In this document: positions 1 through 11,830 of the stretch, piece by piece
Layout: each line of letters begins with the position of its first letter
Position numbering within the stretch: position 1 is the stretch's first letter
The notes under the pieces: generated by a model
Told to the model about the DNA's origin: nothing
What the model saw: the letters and a program-made list of their open reading frames with translations, nothing else
Database searches by the model: none
Made by a program: the position numbers and the translations under genes
NCBI RefSeq assembly: GCF_900497805.2
Contig: NW_020954719.1
Span: 1,550,001-1,614,000, forward strand
Reading direction: 5' to 3'
Length of the DNA: 64,000 bases
Source: Vombatus ursinus
Taxonomy: Eukaryota; Chordata; Mammalia; Diprotodontia; Vombatidae

Positions 1-555
1 CTTGTATTTGAATCTCTATGTCTTTTGTGTGCTTTGGTAGATTGATCTCCAGATATTTTATGTATCTGCAGTTATTTGAAATAGAATTTCCCTTTCTATT
101 ATCGCTTTTTGTATTTTGTTGTTGTTATACAGAAATGTAGTTGATTTTTGAGGGTTTATTTTGTAGCCTGCACCTTGGCTGAAACTATTAATTATCTGAA
201 TTAGTATCTTTGGTGATTTCCTAGGATTTTCCAAATATATCATCATATCATTAGAAAATTGGGATAGTTTTATCTCCCCATTACCTATCTTTATGCCTTT
301 AATTTTTATCCTGTCTTATTGTTGTTGCTAACATTTTCAGAACTGTATCAAGTAATAATGAGGGGAGTGAGCATCCTTGCTTTATTCCCCTGTTTATTAG
401 AAAGAGTTCTAGTCTATCCTCATTGCATATACAGTAATGCTTGCTTTTGGTTTTGGACAGATGCTTTTTATGATTTCTTAAAAAAAAATCCTCTATGCCT
501 ATACTTTGTAGGCTTTTTTTTAAACATAAATGAGTATTATACTTTGAACATAATG
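1..555 (-). mobile_element. L1 ORF2 fragment (antisense, runs off window start)
   Basis: Read on the minus strand this is L1 reverse transcriptase. The frame at 58-246 contains YLENPRKSPK followed by INSFSQGAGYKINPQKS, the conserved stretch just after the RT catalytic site in mammalian L1 ORF2. The frame is broken further along. The fragment is cut by the window edge on one side and abuts L2 on the other. Confidence 0.85.
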
Positions 556-596
556 AGTGTAAGATGTATGTAGGACATGCATTTAAAAATGTTTAA

Positions 597-2290
597 TAGG
601 CATTTGGAGATAAGAAACTGGAGGTGAGCATAGAGGTTAGGGTTGTATAAGTTGATCTCAGAATCATCAGCATAGGTATAATTGAATCTATATGAATCGA
701 TGAGACCACCAGATAAAATAGTGTAGAAGAAGAAGAAGAAAAGAGGACCCAGGACAGAACCATATGGGACACCCATAGTTAGTGGGCATGACCTGAATGA
801 AAATCTAGAAAAGAAGACAGAGGAGGAATGGTCAGATAGTTAGAAGGATAACCAGGAGAAAGCAGTGCCTAGAAAACCTAGACAAATCAAGGAGAAGAGA
901 ACAGTACTAAAAGCTGCAGAGAGGTCAAGAAGGATGAAGACTAAGAAAAGGCTATACTGTTTGGCTGTTAAGAGATCATTGGAGAGAAAGGTTGCAGTTG
1001 AAGGGGGATAGAAGCCAAACTGGAGAGAGTTAAGAAAAGAACACAAGAATAGGAAGTGAAGGTACCTATTACAGGCAGCCTTCTTAAGGAATTTAGCCAT
1101 GAAAGTCAGGAGACATACGAGATAAAGGGGATAGATGGATCAAGTGAAATTTTTTGAGGATGAGAGAGCCATGAGTATGTTTATAGGCAATAGGAAAGCA
1201 GCCAGCAAATAGGGAGACTTTGAAAATAAGGGAAGTGATAGGGGTGATAGAGGGAACAATCTGCTGATGAAATGGAATGGGATTACTTGTGCAGGTAGGA
1301 GTAGGCCTTGGCTAGGAGTAGGGCAACCTCATCATGTGAGATAGGGGTGAAGGAGGAAATAGAGATAGAAGGAATTAGAGTGATATGGGACAAGAAGGGA
1401 GCTCTCAGTGAATGGCCTCGTTTGTTTAGTAAATTATAAGGTAAGGTTCTCATCTGAGAGGATGGGGGAAGGGAAGTCATGGAAGGTTTCAGGAGGATTG
1501 AAAAGGTTTGGAAAAGCTGCTGTGATAAGTGGGATAATGAATTAATTGGGCAGGTATGAAAGGATTGCCTAGTAACACCGAGGGCCCAGTTGAGATATGT
1601 ATATGTGTGTGTGTATGTATATGTGTATGTGATATGTAAGTTGTACATATATGTGTGTATATTGTGTATGTATATATTATGCACATGTGACCCAGTCAGC
1701 ATGGTTGTGTGATTTCTCCACCTTTATTCAGCAAAGCTGAGGCTTGGGAGGGCACAATTAGCAATACAAGGGGCAAAGAACTCAAGAGGACAGTGCAGAG
1801 TTGAATTGGTTCATCAAGGGGTCAAGGTGAGGAAAGAAGGAGAGTATAACTAATCCAGGGGTGATGGCCTGGTAAAGAACTGAGGGCTTTGTGGATTGGA
1901 GGTCATGGTATGGATAAAGAGCAGGTACTGGAAGGCAGAGGGAGCAGTGAAATTCCAATACATTATGATCAGATAAGGGAATTATAGAGTTCATAAACTT
2001 GGAGATTGGATGTTGGCAAAGTCAAGGATATGACCAACTTTGTGTGTGTAGCTGAAGTGGGATGGAGGAATAAGTCAAGGGAAATGATTAAGTTGAGGGT
2101 TTGGGGAGGTTAGGGTATTTGAGGGGGTATCAAAATGTATGTTGAAGTTCCCTGGTATGAGGGAAGAAGCTAGGGAGAAAAGAAAAATTGCAAGCCTGGT
2201 ACTGAATTTGTTGAAGAAGGAAGGGGATTGTCCTAAAGGTTTGTAGACAACTACCAGGATTTTGAGACTGGATGGAAGATGCAGATATTA
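597..2290 (-). mobile_element. L2 (LINE2, CR1 superfamily) with endonuclease and RT remnants
   Basis: On the minus strand the sequence encodes broken pieces of an L2-type reverse transcriptase: GVPYGSVLGPLFF and YADDS in 537-776, and LLDLSAAFSTV in 840-1100. Further along is the endonuclease motif region (IPGNFNIHFDTP, near 2130). The order RT then endonuclease from left to right fits an antisense element. The 3' end is missing, so the copy is truncated on its left side where it meets L1. Many stops and shifts mark it as old. It is interrupted by a TG/TA microsatellite at about 1.6 kb. Confidence 0.85.
1596..1690. repeat. (TG)n/(TATG)n microsatellite
   Basis: Alternating TG, TA and TATG units inside the antisense L2. 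The reading frames seen here on the minus strand (IYTHTYTHTY-like) are products of the simple repeat, not genes. Confidence 0.9.
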
Positions 2291-3030
2291 TGGACCCCAA
2301 GATGGTCCTTGTTCTCTTCAGTCTTTGAAGCCTCTCAAATTCCCAGAAGATATTCAGCCCTGGATGCCAAGATCTTTAGAACAAGAGTAGACTCTGGTCC
2401 TCTTGGCTAGATAATGCTCTCAGATTTTGTCTTTTCTTTGTACTAAGCTTCCTAGTCATTGAACTTGAGGTCTCTGTAGGGACCCAACTCTAGCTCATAG
2501 TGAACTTTCAACTTATCGCCTATTTTTCATCTGCGGAAGTCATACAGAATTCCTGGTTTTTCATATGCAGATGTAGCCAGCCAAGGCCTGAAAGGGACTT
2601 TGTGTACCCCCTTAAATCTATATGTGAGTTATGTGCATATACATGTATTTTTGCATATATGTATCGAGAAGGCAGAGGGTTTAAAACTAAGAGTGTGAAA
2701 ACATCTCTAACAGGAGTCAAGGGGATAACACGCATTGACTGTAAATCCGCCTCCTTTTGCTGGCCCTCCTCGGAGCCTAGTCATGCTGAGTGGTGCGGAT
2801 TACAGGGAGGGTACCTCAGTGCTTTCTGGCACCAACTCCTAGTCTCCCCTTTTCTGACTGAGACAACCACGAGTCAATACAGATCCAAATACTTGAGTCT
2901 GCATGAACATAGGGTGAGTCGGAAGTGCTCAACATAGCCTATGGGATATCCCCTAGGATACTCCTTGGCAATAGCCTGGGAGTTCTCCGTGCTGCAAAAG
3001 GTCTCTTAGGAAAAAATCAATCCATTATGG
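2291..3030. other. Unassigned sequence, no convincing gene
   Basis: A 145-codon open frame lies at 2500-2937 (+), but its composition and lack of recognisable motifs argue against a real protein. The stretch lies between the L2 and the retroviral fossil and could include unrecognised remnants of the latter. Confidence 0.4.
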
Positions 3031-3034
3031 AAAT

Positions 3035-4862
3035 TAAGGAAGTCCATTGTGCCTATCACCCCAAGTCATCAGGGAATGGTTGAAAGAGTTAATGGGATGC
3101 TTAAAACCTCTCTTGCTAAATTCTCTGAGAAACTAGGTATCCCTTGGCCCAAAGCCCTTCTGTTAGCCCTGCTAAGCCTTAAATCTAGACCGTTCGGTTC
3201 CCATAAGCTTAGTCCCTATGGAATAGTAGCAAGATGCCCAATGCTACTTTACCCATGGGTGGGAAGCATAGCGGTCAAAGGCTCCCTTCTACAACACTGC
3301 ATTGAACTGGCTCAGAAGATACCAGAGACTTACCAATTTGTCTCACAGTCTCATTCTTTAGAAACTCCAGCTGAAACTGAGCCCCTGATCCAACCCGGTG
3401 ACTGGGTCTACTGGAAACATCGTCTCCAAGAATACTCCTCTCCACAGTGGGAAGGCTCCTGTGAAGTCCTGCTCACCGTCCCCACTGCAGCCAAACTCCC
3501 AGGGGTGGAGTCCTGGATCCACCTGTCATATCTCAAAAGTGCAGTACCGCCCACTTGGATTTCAGAACCCACAGCGACCCAGCCCAAAAGATTAAACAGC
3601 ATTCAAAGCAGCAGATGTCTGAGGTGGACAGCTATTCCCAAGACCCCAAGGAAGAGAAGATGCCAGTTGATATCTATCACCCACCCAAGAAATTGGATGT
3701 GGGCTGAGATTTGCACTTACTCCCTCTATGAACTAAGTCTTTTTTCTCCTTGCTACTGACCCCCTCAATCTCTCAATGTTCATGGAAGTAGCAGGTTTTT
3801 TTCTTCCATTTTTATGTTGTACTTATCTCTTTAAGTTGTGACTAATGAAGATTTTGCTATTTAAGGTAAAAAATTCCTGGGATTGTAATTTGTTTTTAGC
3901 TTTGATGCAGGAATAGTTGTCTAAATTGTCACAAGGCCAATAATAGAAAATGGCATGTGTGGCAGTCTGAGGACTGCTAAGGTGGATGTCTGTACCTGGG
4001 AAAGGATGTGAGGATGCCCTAGAATACTAGGTAGAATTCTCCTGACTTTATTTCCCCATTGTATTATTTCCTTTCTGGAAAAGGAAAATTCCCACCTGAT
4101 TAATCCTGTGCCTTGCTTTAACACCCTGTAACTACATGATTGGCTGTCAGATATGACTCATGCCTGGAATCAAACAGAGTTAAGGAAGTTTTTCCCCTGT
4201 TATATGATAACTATGTCCCTCTTTTTTTCCTTTTATAGCTAATTTCTATAATCAAGAAAAGTTTTTCAAAATCATGTTTCAAATGAATCATCAGCTTGCA
4301 AGGGTCATTCCAACCTTTTTGGATGAAAGGAGGGAATGAGAAAAGAATTATTATTTTCATATTAACCAATATGATATGTGTAATGAATACACTAATAATT
4401 TAGTTTTCTCAAGAGCCACCTCTCTGGCTCAGGAGTCAGACCTCACAATGCAGCTTAAACTGATTGATCAAAACTGACAATGCTCACAATCACTGGACCT
4501 TAAGTGAAATGAATCAAAAGTTGTAGAACCTGTTCCCATCACAGAACTCTGGTTCTGTACCCTGGAGAGGTAGTCATAACCCCCAAAGACTTAGACTCCA
4601 GAATTATTGTATTGTGAGATTTGTGGGTTTCTGGTGGGAAACCACTAAATGATTGTTTGTAATCTACCTTTCCCCCTCCTTCCCTACTTATGATTTAAAT
4701 ATATAACCTGTGCTTTTACTTCAGCTAAGAGAACATTCCTCTTTGAAATCGATTAATTAAACTACTTAATTACTGGCACACCTGTCTCTACTGGCACTCT
4801 GCTTTGTGCAGCTCCAAGTAGTCTCAAGTTAGAGACTGGCTCCGTAAAAATCCTGTTAACAG
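3035..4862 (+). mobile_element. Fossil endogenous retrovirus: integrase remnant plus 3' LTR (gammaretrovirus-like)
   Basis: The left part (about 3035-3760) encodes the C-terminal half of a retroviral integrase: a SHQGMVERVNGMLKTSL stretch, the WPKALLLALL segment and HKLSPYG. This arrangement is typical of gammaretrovirus-like Pol. It is followed by about 0.55 kb without recognisable env, then a purine-rich tract (GAAAGGAGGGAA, 4325-4336) directly before an LTR that starts at 4337. Only the 3' end of the provirus remains, so it is broken and clearly old. A related LTR, split by a LINE, lies at 17.0-19.2 kb. Confidence 0.8.
4337..4862 (+). repeat. 3' LTR of the retroviral fossil
   Basis: The left edge is set by the polypurine tract ending at 4336 and by a TG start. 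A TATA-like AAATATATAACC lies near 4696, with the GATTAATTAAACTACTTAAT and CTGGCACACC blocks further on. The segment aligns by eye over most of its length with 17039-17520 plus 19096-19185, which supports it as an LTR. The right edge is approximate. Confidence 0.7.
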
Positions 4863-4916
4863 TATATATTTATGCATGCATGCGTCCAGGGCTGTATTAG
4901 AGTCAGTTTGTGTGGG

Positions 4917-5135
4917 CTCAAAAGGGTTAATTATTAAATTTTCAGTAAGAGCATTTATACCTTGGAAATGGGCAAACACTTTAACCACAGCTTGACTTAT
5001 TGTTTTGTTGATTGTCTAGACATAAGAAAGTGATGGAGAAAATATTAATAATGCAAGTTAAACTTAAAAGTGTTTAGTGTGTACATTTCCCCCTTCCCCA
5101 GAGAGCTTCTTAAACATTTACCAGCTCACCCTGTG
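4917..5135 (+). repeat. Unidentified interspersed repeat, copy 1
   Basis: Shares several blocks in the same order with 24222-24440: TTAAATTTTCAGT, TTGTTT..ATC/GTCTAGAC, AAGTTAAACTTAAA and TTAAACATT..CCAGC. I do not recognise the family. It could be a diverged DNA transposon or a SINE/LINE tail. Confidence 0.55.
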
Positions 5136-5139
5136 TCTA

Positions 5140-5265
5140 TGTATATGCATACATATATATGTACGTATGTACATGTATATGTATTTCTACAGACACATGC
5201 ACGCATGCATGCCTATAAATATTTATAATGTGTATCTGTATAGGTTTATATTTGTGTATACAGCA
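5140..5265. repeat. TA/TG/GTAC-rich simple repeat
   Basis: Imperfect ATATATGTACGTATGTACATG units and ATGCATGCATG runs. The small open frame here (5077-5268) is a product of the simple repeat. Confidence 0.8.
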
Positions 5266-6524
5266 TGAATACACAAAAGATACTCCCTTTTTAGAAATAT
5301 TAAGAAAAAATAATATTTCTTCAATCTAAAGAAATTTTCCAGACATAGCTGAATAAAGAAAATCTTATCAGTACTTTATCAAACTTCTAGGGAAAATTTT
5401 CTGCACTAAATGCCCTTCTTCCTTTATCAAAGGGCTAACTTCTTTTTCTGAGGAAATCAAGTAGAAGTTCAGGAGGAATTCTCTTCTAATACAGGATAGA
5501 ATTAGGGCAGTGACTGAGCAAGGGCAAGGGGCCTTTGATGGATCTACTTAAAAGAAGTACCCTTTTCCCATGCTTGACTGAGTTAGGGTAATGATCAGAC
5601 TAAGAGAAAGAAGTTTTTATATTTCTTCTGTTAAGGGGAGTATATCAAGTTTATGTTTGACCAGGTGGAAAGGATTAGGGTCAAGGTGCCTTGCTGCTTC
5701 AGCTAGACTGACTTTCCTGCCCCACTGATAGCAGCTGACAGAGAGCTAGTGGTGTTGGTACAGGGATATCCTTTCTCTACAAGAGTTGTTCCCCTCTATG
5801 ATGGCTGCAGGGGTCTTTAAATATGATAGTAAGGAAAAGGAGACTAAACAATTTGCCTGAAACCCTATGGCATCCCAATTCCCCTCTAGCATCTCAAATC
5901 CATCCAAAGTAGGCATATTTGCGAGAAGAAACTGATGATTGAGGGAACCTCATTTAAAAGAAAAAGCAGTGGGACTGACCAGACAAAGCCTGGTCTGCTC
6001 TAGCTTAAACATTAGCTGAAGTCCTTAAGTAGATCCTGTCTAGTTGAGCTAGAGAATTCTGCTGTGTTAATCCTTCCAAATCAGTCTTCAAGACTACCTT
6101 AAGATTTAGAGTTACAGGGAACCTCAGAAATAATCTGGTCTTTTCATTTTGTGGAGATGGAAAGAAGCTTGAGGAGGTGTGAGAGAAAGAGAGAGAGAGA
6201 AAGATATGGATGGATAAATAGAGAGCTTTGTCCACAATTTCATGTTGTCTTAGAGACTTCTTAAGTACTACTTTGGACTCTGAAACTAAGAATTATGTCT
6301 ATCTTTCCTTCCTCCATGCTATGTGGACTCAGGGTGACCAATCCAGCCTGCCTAACTGGGCTCTTTCCTTGCCCTTAATGTTTATAGCTACACATGACTA
6401 GGACTATTGTCCTTGAGGTTGAAAAACCCTCAAACATCAGACCGTACATAACATAGCATTACATATTAACATAACTTTATTATAAAATTGAGGAAAGAAT
6501 GGAAGTCTTATTAATTATTATAGT
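5266..6524. other. Intergenic DNA, no gene seen
   Basis: No coding pattern or recognised repeat over most of the interval. A short (GA)n run lies at about 6180-6204. A weak MIR- or L2-like trace may lie near 6105-6180, but I would not insist on it. Confidence 0.5.
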
Positions 6525-6930
6525 TTAAATCTAACTGGAGACAGCTTGCACCCAGAATGTTGTCCTGACCACAGCAACTCTCTAGGAATGCTGGAAATGA
6601 CTACAAAGAATTTTGGGTTCACCCAGGTCCTGGATCCACCCAAAATATTGTTGTTTTGAGTCCACCTAAGCTTGTGTTTTGGGTTCCCTTCAGGTAATTC
6701 AGATGTGATTCACGTGTGACTCATGTACAGATTCATACGTAATACTTCTGTGATTCACATATGACTCATGTATAGAAATCTTTGTCAAAATCCTATATAA
6801 TGTAAACCTTCCAGAACTTAAGAGAGGGAGCCATATCTCTTTTCTGGCTCTCCTTCCCTTTCTACCAAATGACCTAATAAATTTCTTTCTACATCTATTT
6901 CAGATTTTGAGATTTTTTTCTTGTGAACAA
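6525..6930 (+). mobile_element. Probable solo LTR (old retroviral fossil)
   Basis: LTR-like order of signals: a direct repeat of about 24 bp in the upstream part (6704-6727 and 6749-6772, two mismatches, 45 bp apart), a TATA-like CCTATATAATG at about 6792-6801, and AATAAA at 6876-6881 followed by a T-rich stretch. No internal viral genes flank it. Both borders are approximate and no flanking duplication was established. Confidence 0.55.
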
Positions 6931-7479
6931 TAATATTAAGATCTAGCATCAATTTTATACTAGGATCTGACATTCTGTATTGTCTCACTATTTTTAAATG
7001 TTTTATCTTATTAATAATAACTTATATTGACTTTTAGCCAAGATTAATGTCTTCACAGAGGCAGGCTGCCTATTTCCCACATACCTACTCTACCAAAACC
7101 CTGAAATTTGCACCAAACAAAATAATGGTCAAGAAATTCAATAATAAATTTTAGAAAGTGACCTTATCTACCCTGGAAACTATGTAAAAAGTCAGCCAGA
7201 AGTCCATGGATAATAAGAAAGGGGGCCATCAGGAAAGCCAGCTCCAGAGCAAGCAAACAAGTCCAGTGCGACCATAGACAGGTCAAAGACACTTATAGCT
7301 CACAAGGTTCTTTGGAGGCAGCAAAATTAGAGGTTTCCTCTGCCTTAAAGTGATCAGAAAGTCCAAAGGTGGTCAGAAACACATAGGAGAGGACCTAGGA
7401 AGCCTGGAAGGGGACTTAGAAGAAAATTAAGCAAGGCTGACTATCATACCCAAAAATGGAGCAGGGATAAAGCCTGACC
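6931..7479. other. Intergenic DNA, unassigned
   Basis: No gene seen. The right part leads into L1 fragments and may itself be degraded L1 sequence. Confidence 0.4.
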
Positions 7480-7665
7480 AATTTTTTTTAAAGAAGCCTG
7501 GACATTTTATTTCAAGAAATCATAAATGAAAACTGTACAATTATATTAGAACCAGAGAGAAAGCAAGAATAGAAAGAATCTACAGATCATCTCCTCAAAG
7601 AAACTCCAAACGATAAGTCCCAGAATTATCATAGCCAAAATTTTGGATTACACGAAGCTGCAATT
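7480..7665 (+). mobile_element. L1 ORF1 fragment
   Basis: Sense-strand remnant of the L1 ORF1 middle/C-terminal region. The protein-level pattern FQEIINENC..ILEPERK..ESTDHLLKETP matches the FQEIIKENCPDILEPEGK..HRSPPERDP block seen in the other copies here. It is too short and diverged to place in a subfamily. Confidence 0.65.
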
Positions 7666-7699
7666 CAGGAACTACAGTGGGAAGATTGGCATGTAGCCA

Positions 7700-8825
7700 A
7701 AATTGTGGAGTCAAGACAGCAATTTAGCCAAACTCTTCCAACATTCCCCTCCAAATAACTTTAAAATAACACCTCAAATCAAATTCTGGAGTAGCAGAGC
7801 CAGCAAAAGATCAGAGTGAAACATTTTTCCAGCCTAAGACAACTCAGGAGGTCAACAAGAGAGATCTGTGACTGAAGTGGGGCCTGGCTTAGAGTGCATG
7901 TGGCAGGTAGCTTCAGTAAGGAGCTTTGGAGACAGAGATAACAGTGGCAGTAGCAAGAACAGTGGTGGTGGCAGCAACTGTATCCAGAGCTCTAAGCCCA
8001 GAGATGGTAAGGGGGTTGGACGACTGGTCATAAAGGGATTATAGGGGACCCTTTGTGGGCACTGGGTGCAGACTCTGGTGCTATTTGGCAACTCTATTGC
8101 CCATAAGCAGTTCTGGGTCACAGTTTCAGGGAGGAGAGGAGTGTTTTTGGTCAGTCACAAAGGTCCTGGTCACAGTTTCAAGGAACAGAGGAGCACTAGT
8201 ACTTGTAGCTGTAGGACAGCGAGGACCTGGTCACAGTTCCGGGGCCAAGAGGAGCGTTAGCACTTGCAGCTGCTTGGGAATAGGGGACCTGCCTGGGTAA
8301 AGACCAGAACATGAACCAGGAAAGCGGTGACCACAGGTCTGCCCAGATCACACCACCTTGGAAGCAATAAATACTTGCTAAACCCCCAGCAACTGTTCTG
8401 AAAACAATAGTGTGAAAAAGCCTGAAGCTTGGGATAGTCCCAACCCATAGTTGAACAGAGCCCAAAATGAACATGAAGTTCAACAGAACTTGACCATGAT
8501 GCTACCATGATGGCAGGGAAGACTGAGAAACAGACTCAGAAAACAACAACATGAAAGCTACCAACAAAACTTTAAAGAAAAAAAATGCTAATTGGACACA
8601 ATCGCAACAAGAATTCCTGGAAGAGCTAAAGAAAGATTTTTAAAAATGGGAAAAGAAATGAGAGTGATGCAAGAAAATTATGAAAAGAGAATTAACAACT
8701 TGGTAAAAAAAAATAAAGGCACAAAAATACTGAAGAAAATAACTTTAAAAACAGAATTGGCAAAATGATAAAAGAGGCACAAAAATTCACTGAAGTAAAG
8801 AACTTCTTAAAGAGCAGAATAGCTG
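7700..8825 (+). mobile_element. L1/HAL1 5' UTR and start of ORF1, 3' truncated
   Basis: Begins with the L1 5' end pattern (GGAGTCAAGACAGC, where related copies have GCCAAGATGGC). Next comes the GCAGCAGARCCCRCAAAAAG region, the GC-richer 5' UTR, and the start of ORF1 with its E/K-rich coiled-coil text near 8620-8820. It stops where another 5' UTR begins at about 8826, so one element was inserted next to or into the other. Confidence 0.7.
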
Positions 8826-9097
8826 GATGCAGAGGCAAGGCGGTGGAGAAAATGTAGGGACTTGCCTGAGCTTTCCCCAAAACCCTTTAAATAATGCTTT
8901 AAAACAAATTCTGGAGCAGCAGAACCCACAAAAAGATAGGGTAAAACAATTTTCCATCCAAAGACAACTTAGAAAGTCAGCAGGAAAGGTCTGTCACACC
9001 AGAGTGAGAGTAGAGCATAGTCCGGTGCAGGCTGTGCCAGCTCAGATCTGGCCACAGCAGACCAGGAGCAGGCTTGGGGAGCAACTGAATCAGCAGC

Positions 9098-9165
9098 TGG
9101 GTTTTTTTTTCTAATTTTTAGGCAGTTTGGGGTTAAGTGACTTGCCCAGGGTCACACAGCTAGTC
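9098..9165 (-). mobile_element. Truncated SINE inside L1 5' UTR
   Basis: Poly-T followed by GGGTTAAGTGACTTGCCCAG and GTCACACAGCTAG, the 3' part of the marsupial tRNA-derived SINE in antisense. Its 5' half is missing. Confidence 0.75.
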
Positions 9166-10799
9166 TGCAGTAGCTGTTTATGGAGCACTTAGCCTACAGA
9201 CAGTAGGGGAGTCAAATAACTGGTCAGAAGGAGATTACTTGTTCTCTTCACTGGCAGTGGGGGCAAGACTCTATTGCTTTGCCCCTACTCGCATCTTAGC
9301 CACAGTCCTGAGTGGCAGATCCAGGGTGTAGACGAGCACTAGCATAGCAGAGCTTGTGGCCATCGTGGAGTGGGGATCCTTGTCACAGTTCCAGGGCAGA
9401 AAAAGAGTGCTTGTAATTGTTCACAGACCAGAGTAGTAGTAAACATATCTCTCTTTAGGTCATATCACCTTGGAAGAACTGAAAACTTATGATCCCTAGA
9501 AATCTCTCTGAAAACAGCTGCACAAAACCCTGGATGCTTTGGACATTGGGCTCTCCACCCTGGAAACAGAGCCCCACTTTAGCAAAGAGTTAAAAGTCAA
9601 GAAATATCTGGGAAAATGAGCATACAACAGAAAAAATCTGACTATAGAAAGTTATTGTGGTGACAAGGAAGATCAAAATGCACACTCAGAAGATGACAAA
9701 GTCAAAGCTCCTACATCCAAAGCCTCCAAGAAAAATATGAATTGGTCTCAAGCCATGGAAGACCTCAAAAAGGATTTTGAAAATCAAGTAAGAGAGGTAG
9801 AGGAAAAATTGAGAAAAGAAATGAGAGTGATGCAAGAAAATCATGAAAAAAGAGTCAAGAGCTTGGTAAAGGAGGTACCAAAAAAAAAATACTGAAGAAA
9901 ATAACACCTTAAAAAACAGACTAGGCCAAATGGTAAAAAAGAGGTACATCAATCCAATGAGGAGAAGAATGCCTTGAAAAGCACAATTGGCCAAATGGAG
10001 AAAGATATACAAAAGTTCACTGAAGAAAATAATTCCTTAAAAATTAGAATTGAGTGAGTGGGGAGCTAGTGATTTTATGAGACATCAAGAAACAATAAAA
10101 CAAAACCAAAAGAATGAAAAAATAGAAACAATGTGAAATATCTCATTGGAAAAACAACTGACCTAGAAAATAGATCAAGGAGAGATTAAGAATTATTGGA
10201 CTACCTAAAAGCCATGATCAAAAAAGAAGCCTAGACATCATGTTTCAAGAAATTATCAAGAAAAACTGCCCTGATATTCTGGAACCAGAGGATAAAATAG
10301 AAATTGAAAGAATCCACTGATCACCTCCTGAAAGAGATCCCAAAATGAAAATTCTCAGGAATATTCTAGCTAAATTCTAGAGCTCCCAGGTCAGGAAGAA
10401 AATATTGTAATTGGCTAAAAAGAAACTATTTAAATATTGTGGAGCCACAGCCACAAGATTTAGCATCTTCCATGTTAAAGGAGCAGAGGGCTTGAAATAT
10501 ATTCTGGAAGGCAACAGAGCTAGGATTACAACCAAGAATAACCTACCCAGCAAAACTGAATGTAATCCTTTGAGGGGGAATGGATTAATGAAATAGAGGA
10601 CTTTCATGCATTTCTGATGAAAAGACCAGAATTGAATAGAAAATTTGACATTCAAACATAAGACTCAAGAGAAGCATTATCTTACAGAAGAGAGAAGCAC
10701 AAGGAAAAGCTGTTACAGGAGAGGGGATAATGCGAGGGTGGGGTGGCAGTCAATGCCTGCACCTCACTTTTATTGAAATTAGTTCAAAGAGAGAAGAAT

Positions 10800-10802
10800 A
10801 TG

Positions 10803-10835
<33 letters not shown>

Positions 10836-10863
10836 ACATATATGTGTGTGTGTGTGTGTGTGT
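10800..10863. repeat. (TA)n(TG)n microsatellite
   Basis: A TATATATA run passes into long TGTGTGTG runs with a short TACATATA interruption. It lies within the 3' part of the L1/HAL1 element. Confidence 0.9.
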
Positions 10864-11036
10864 ATTCTCAGTTAGGATTAGAAATCTATTTTAGCTAATA
10901 GGGAAGTCGGAGGGGAAGGGACCGAGAGAAAGGAGGAGTAGTGAGTTTCAAGGTTCAGGATTGAGATTCAAGCATTACCTGCCACTGTGCCCTCCCATTT
11001 TCCCCTCTGAGTATATATATATATATAAATAAATTG

Positions 11037-11830
11037 TCAAAGGATATGAACAGGCACTTCTCAGAAGAAGAAATCAAAGCTATCTATAGTCATATAAAAA
11101 TGCTCTAAATCAATATTGATCAAAGAAATGCAAATCAAACAACTCTGAGGTCCCACCTCACACCTATCAAAAATGACAATGTGGGAAAATACACATACTA
11201 ATGAACTGTTGGTGAAGTTGTGAACTAGTCCAACGCTTCTGGAAAACAACTTGAAACTGTAACCAAAGAGCTATAAAACTGTGCATACCCTTTGATCCAA
11301 CAATACTACTACTAGGTTTGTATCCTAAGACGAAAAAGGAAAAGGACCTGTGTGTAGAAAGTTAATAATAGCAACACTTTGTGATGGCAAAGAATGGGAA
11401 ATTGAGGGGATGCTCATCAATTGGGGATTGGCTGAACAAGTTGTGGCTGAACAAGATTGTGATGGAATACTATTATGCTGTAAGACATGCCAAGGGGGAT
11501 GGTTTCATATAGGAAGACTTATATGAACTGATGCAAAGTGAAGTGAACAGAATTAGGAGATCATTGTACACAGTAATAGCAATATTATAATGATGATCAA
11601 CTGTGGAAGACTTAGCTATCTGATCATTACAATGAGGCAAGACATTTCCTAAGGACTCATGACGAAAAATGCCATCCACCACAGGAGAGAGAACTGATGA
11701 ACTCTGAATGCGAATTGAAGTATAATTTTGTCACTTTATTTTATTTTATTTTTTTGCTTTTTTGGTGGCATAGCTAATATAGAAATATGTTTCGCATGAT
11801 TTAACATGTATAACTGATATCATATTGCTT
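11037..11830 (+). mobile_element. L1 ORF2 C-terminus and 3' UTR
   Basis: Sense text of the L1 ORF2 C-terminal domain (KDMNRHFSEEEIKAIYSHIK, REMQIK-like and IPFDPTILLLGLYPK-like), with several breaks. It then runs into the L1 3' UTR (CATAGCTAATATAGAAATATG, 11769-11789). It is either a 5'-truncated insertion or the tail of the preceding element. Confidence 0.8.

Larger units (their letters stand above)
8826..11035 (+). mobile_element. L1/HAL1 element: 5' UTR, broken ORF1, ORF1-ORF2 spacer-like region
   Basis: A second 5' UTR starts at about 8826 and contains a truncated antisense SINE at 9098-9165. ORF1 runs from about 9738: an ATG-N-W-S-Q-A-M-E-D-L-K start, a coiled coil of repeated E/K/N residues, then ENRSRRD-, KFS- and LNRKFDI-like text ending near 10660. 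It carries several frame breaks. The following region up to about 11035 resembles the L1 spacer or HAL1 tail but is diverged and holds a TA/TG microsatellite. Either this is a HAL1 lying next to a truncated L1 (11037 on), or both are one L1 that lost most of ORF2. Confidence 0.7.

Noticed and set aside
2500-2937. 145-codon open frame on the + strand
   Set aside because: No recognisable domain, unusual composition, no gene context. Listed only as unassigned DNA.
7900-7980. Trinucleotide-like GTGGCAG repeats as a possible coding repeat
   Set aside because: It lies in an L1-type 5' UTR and the units are too irregular.
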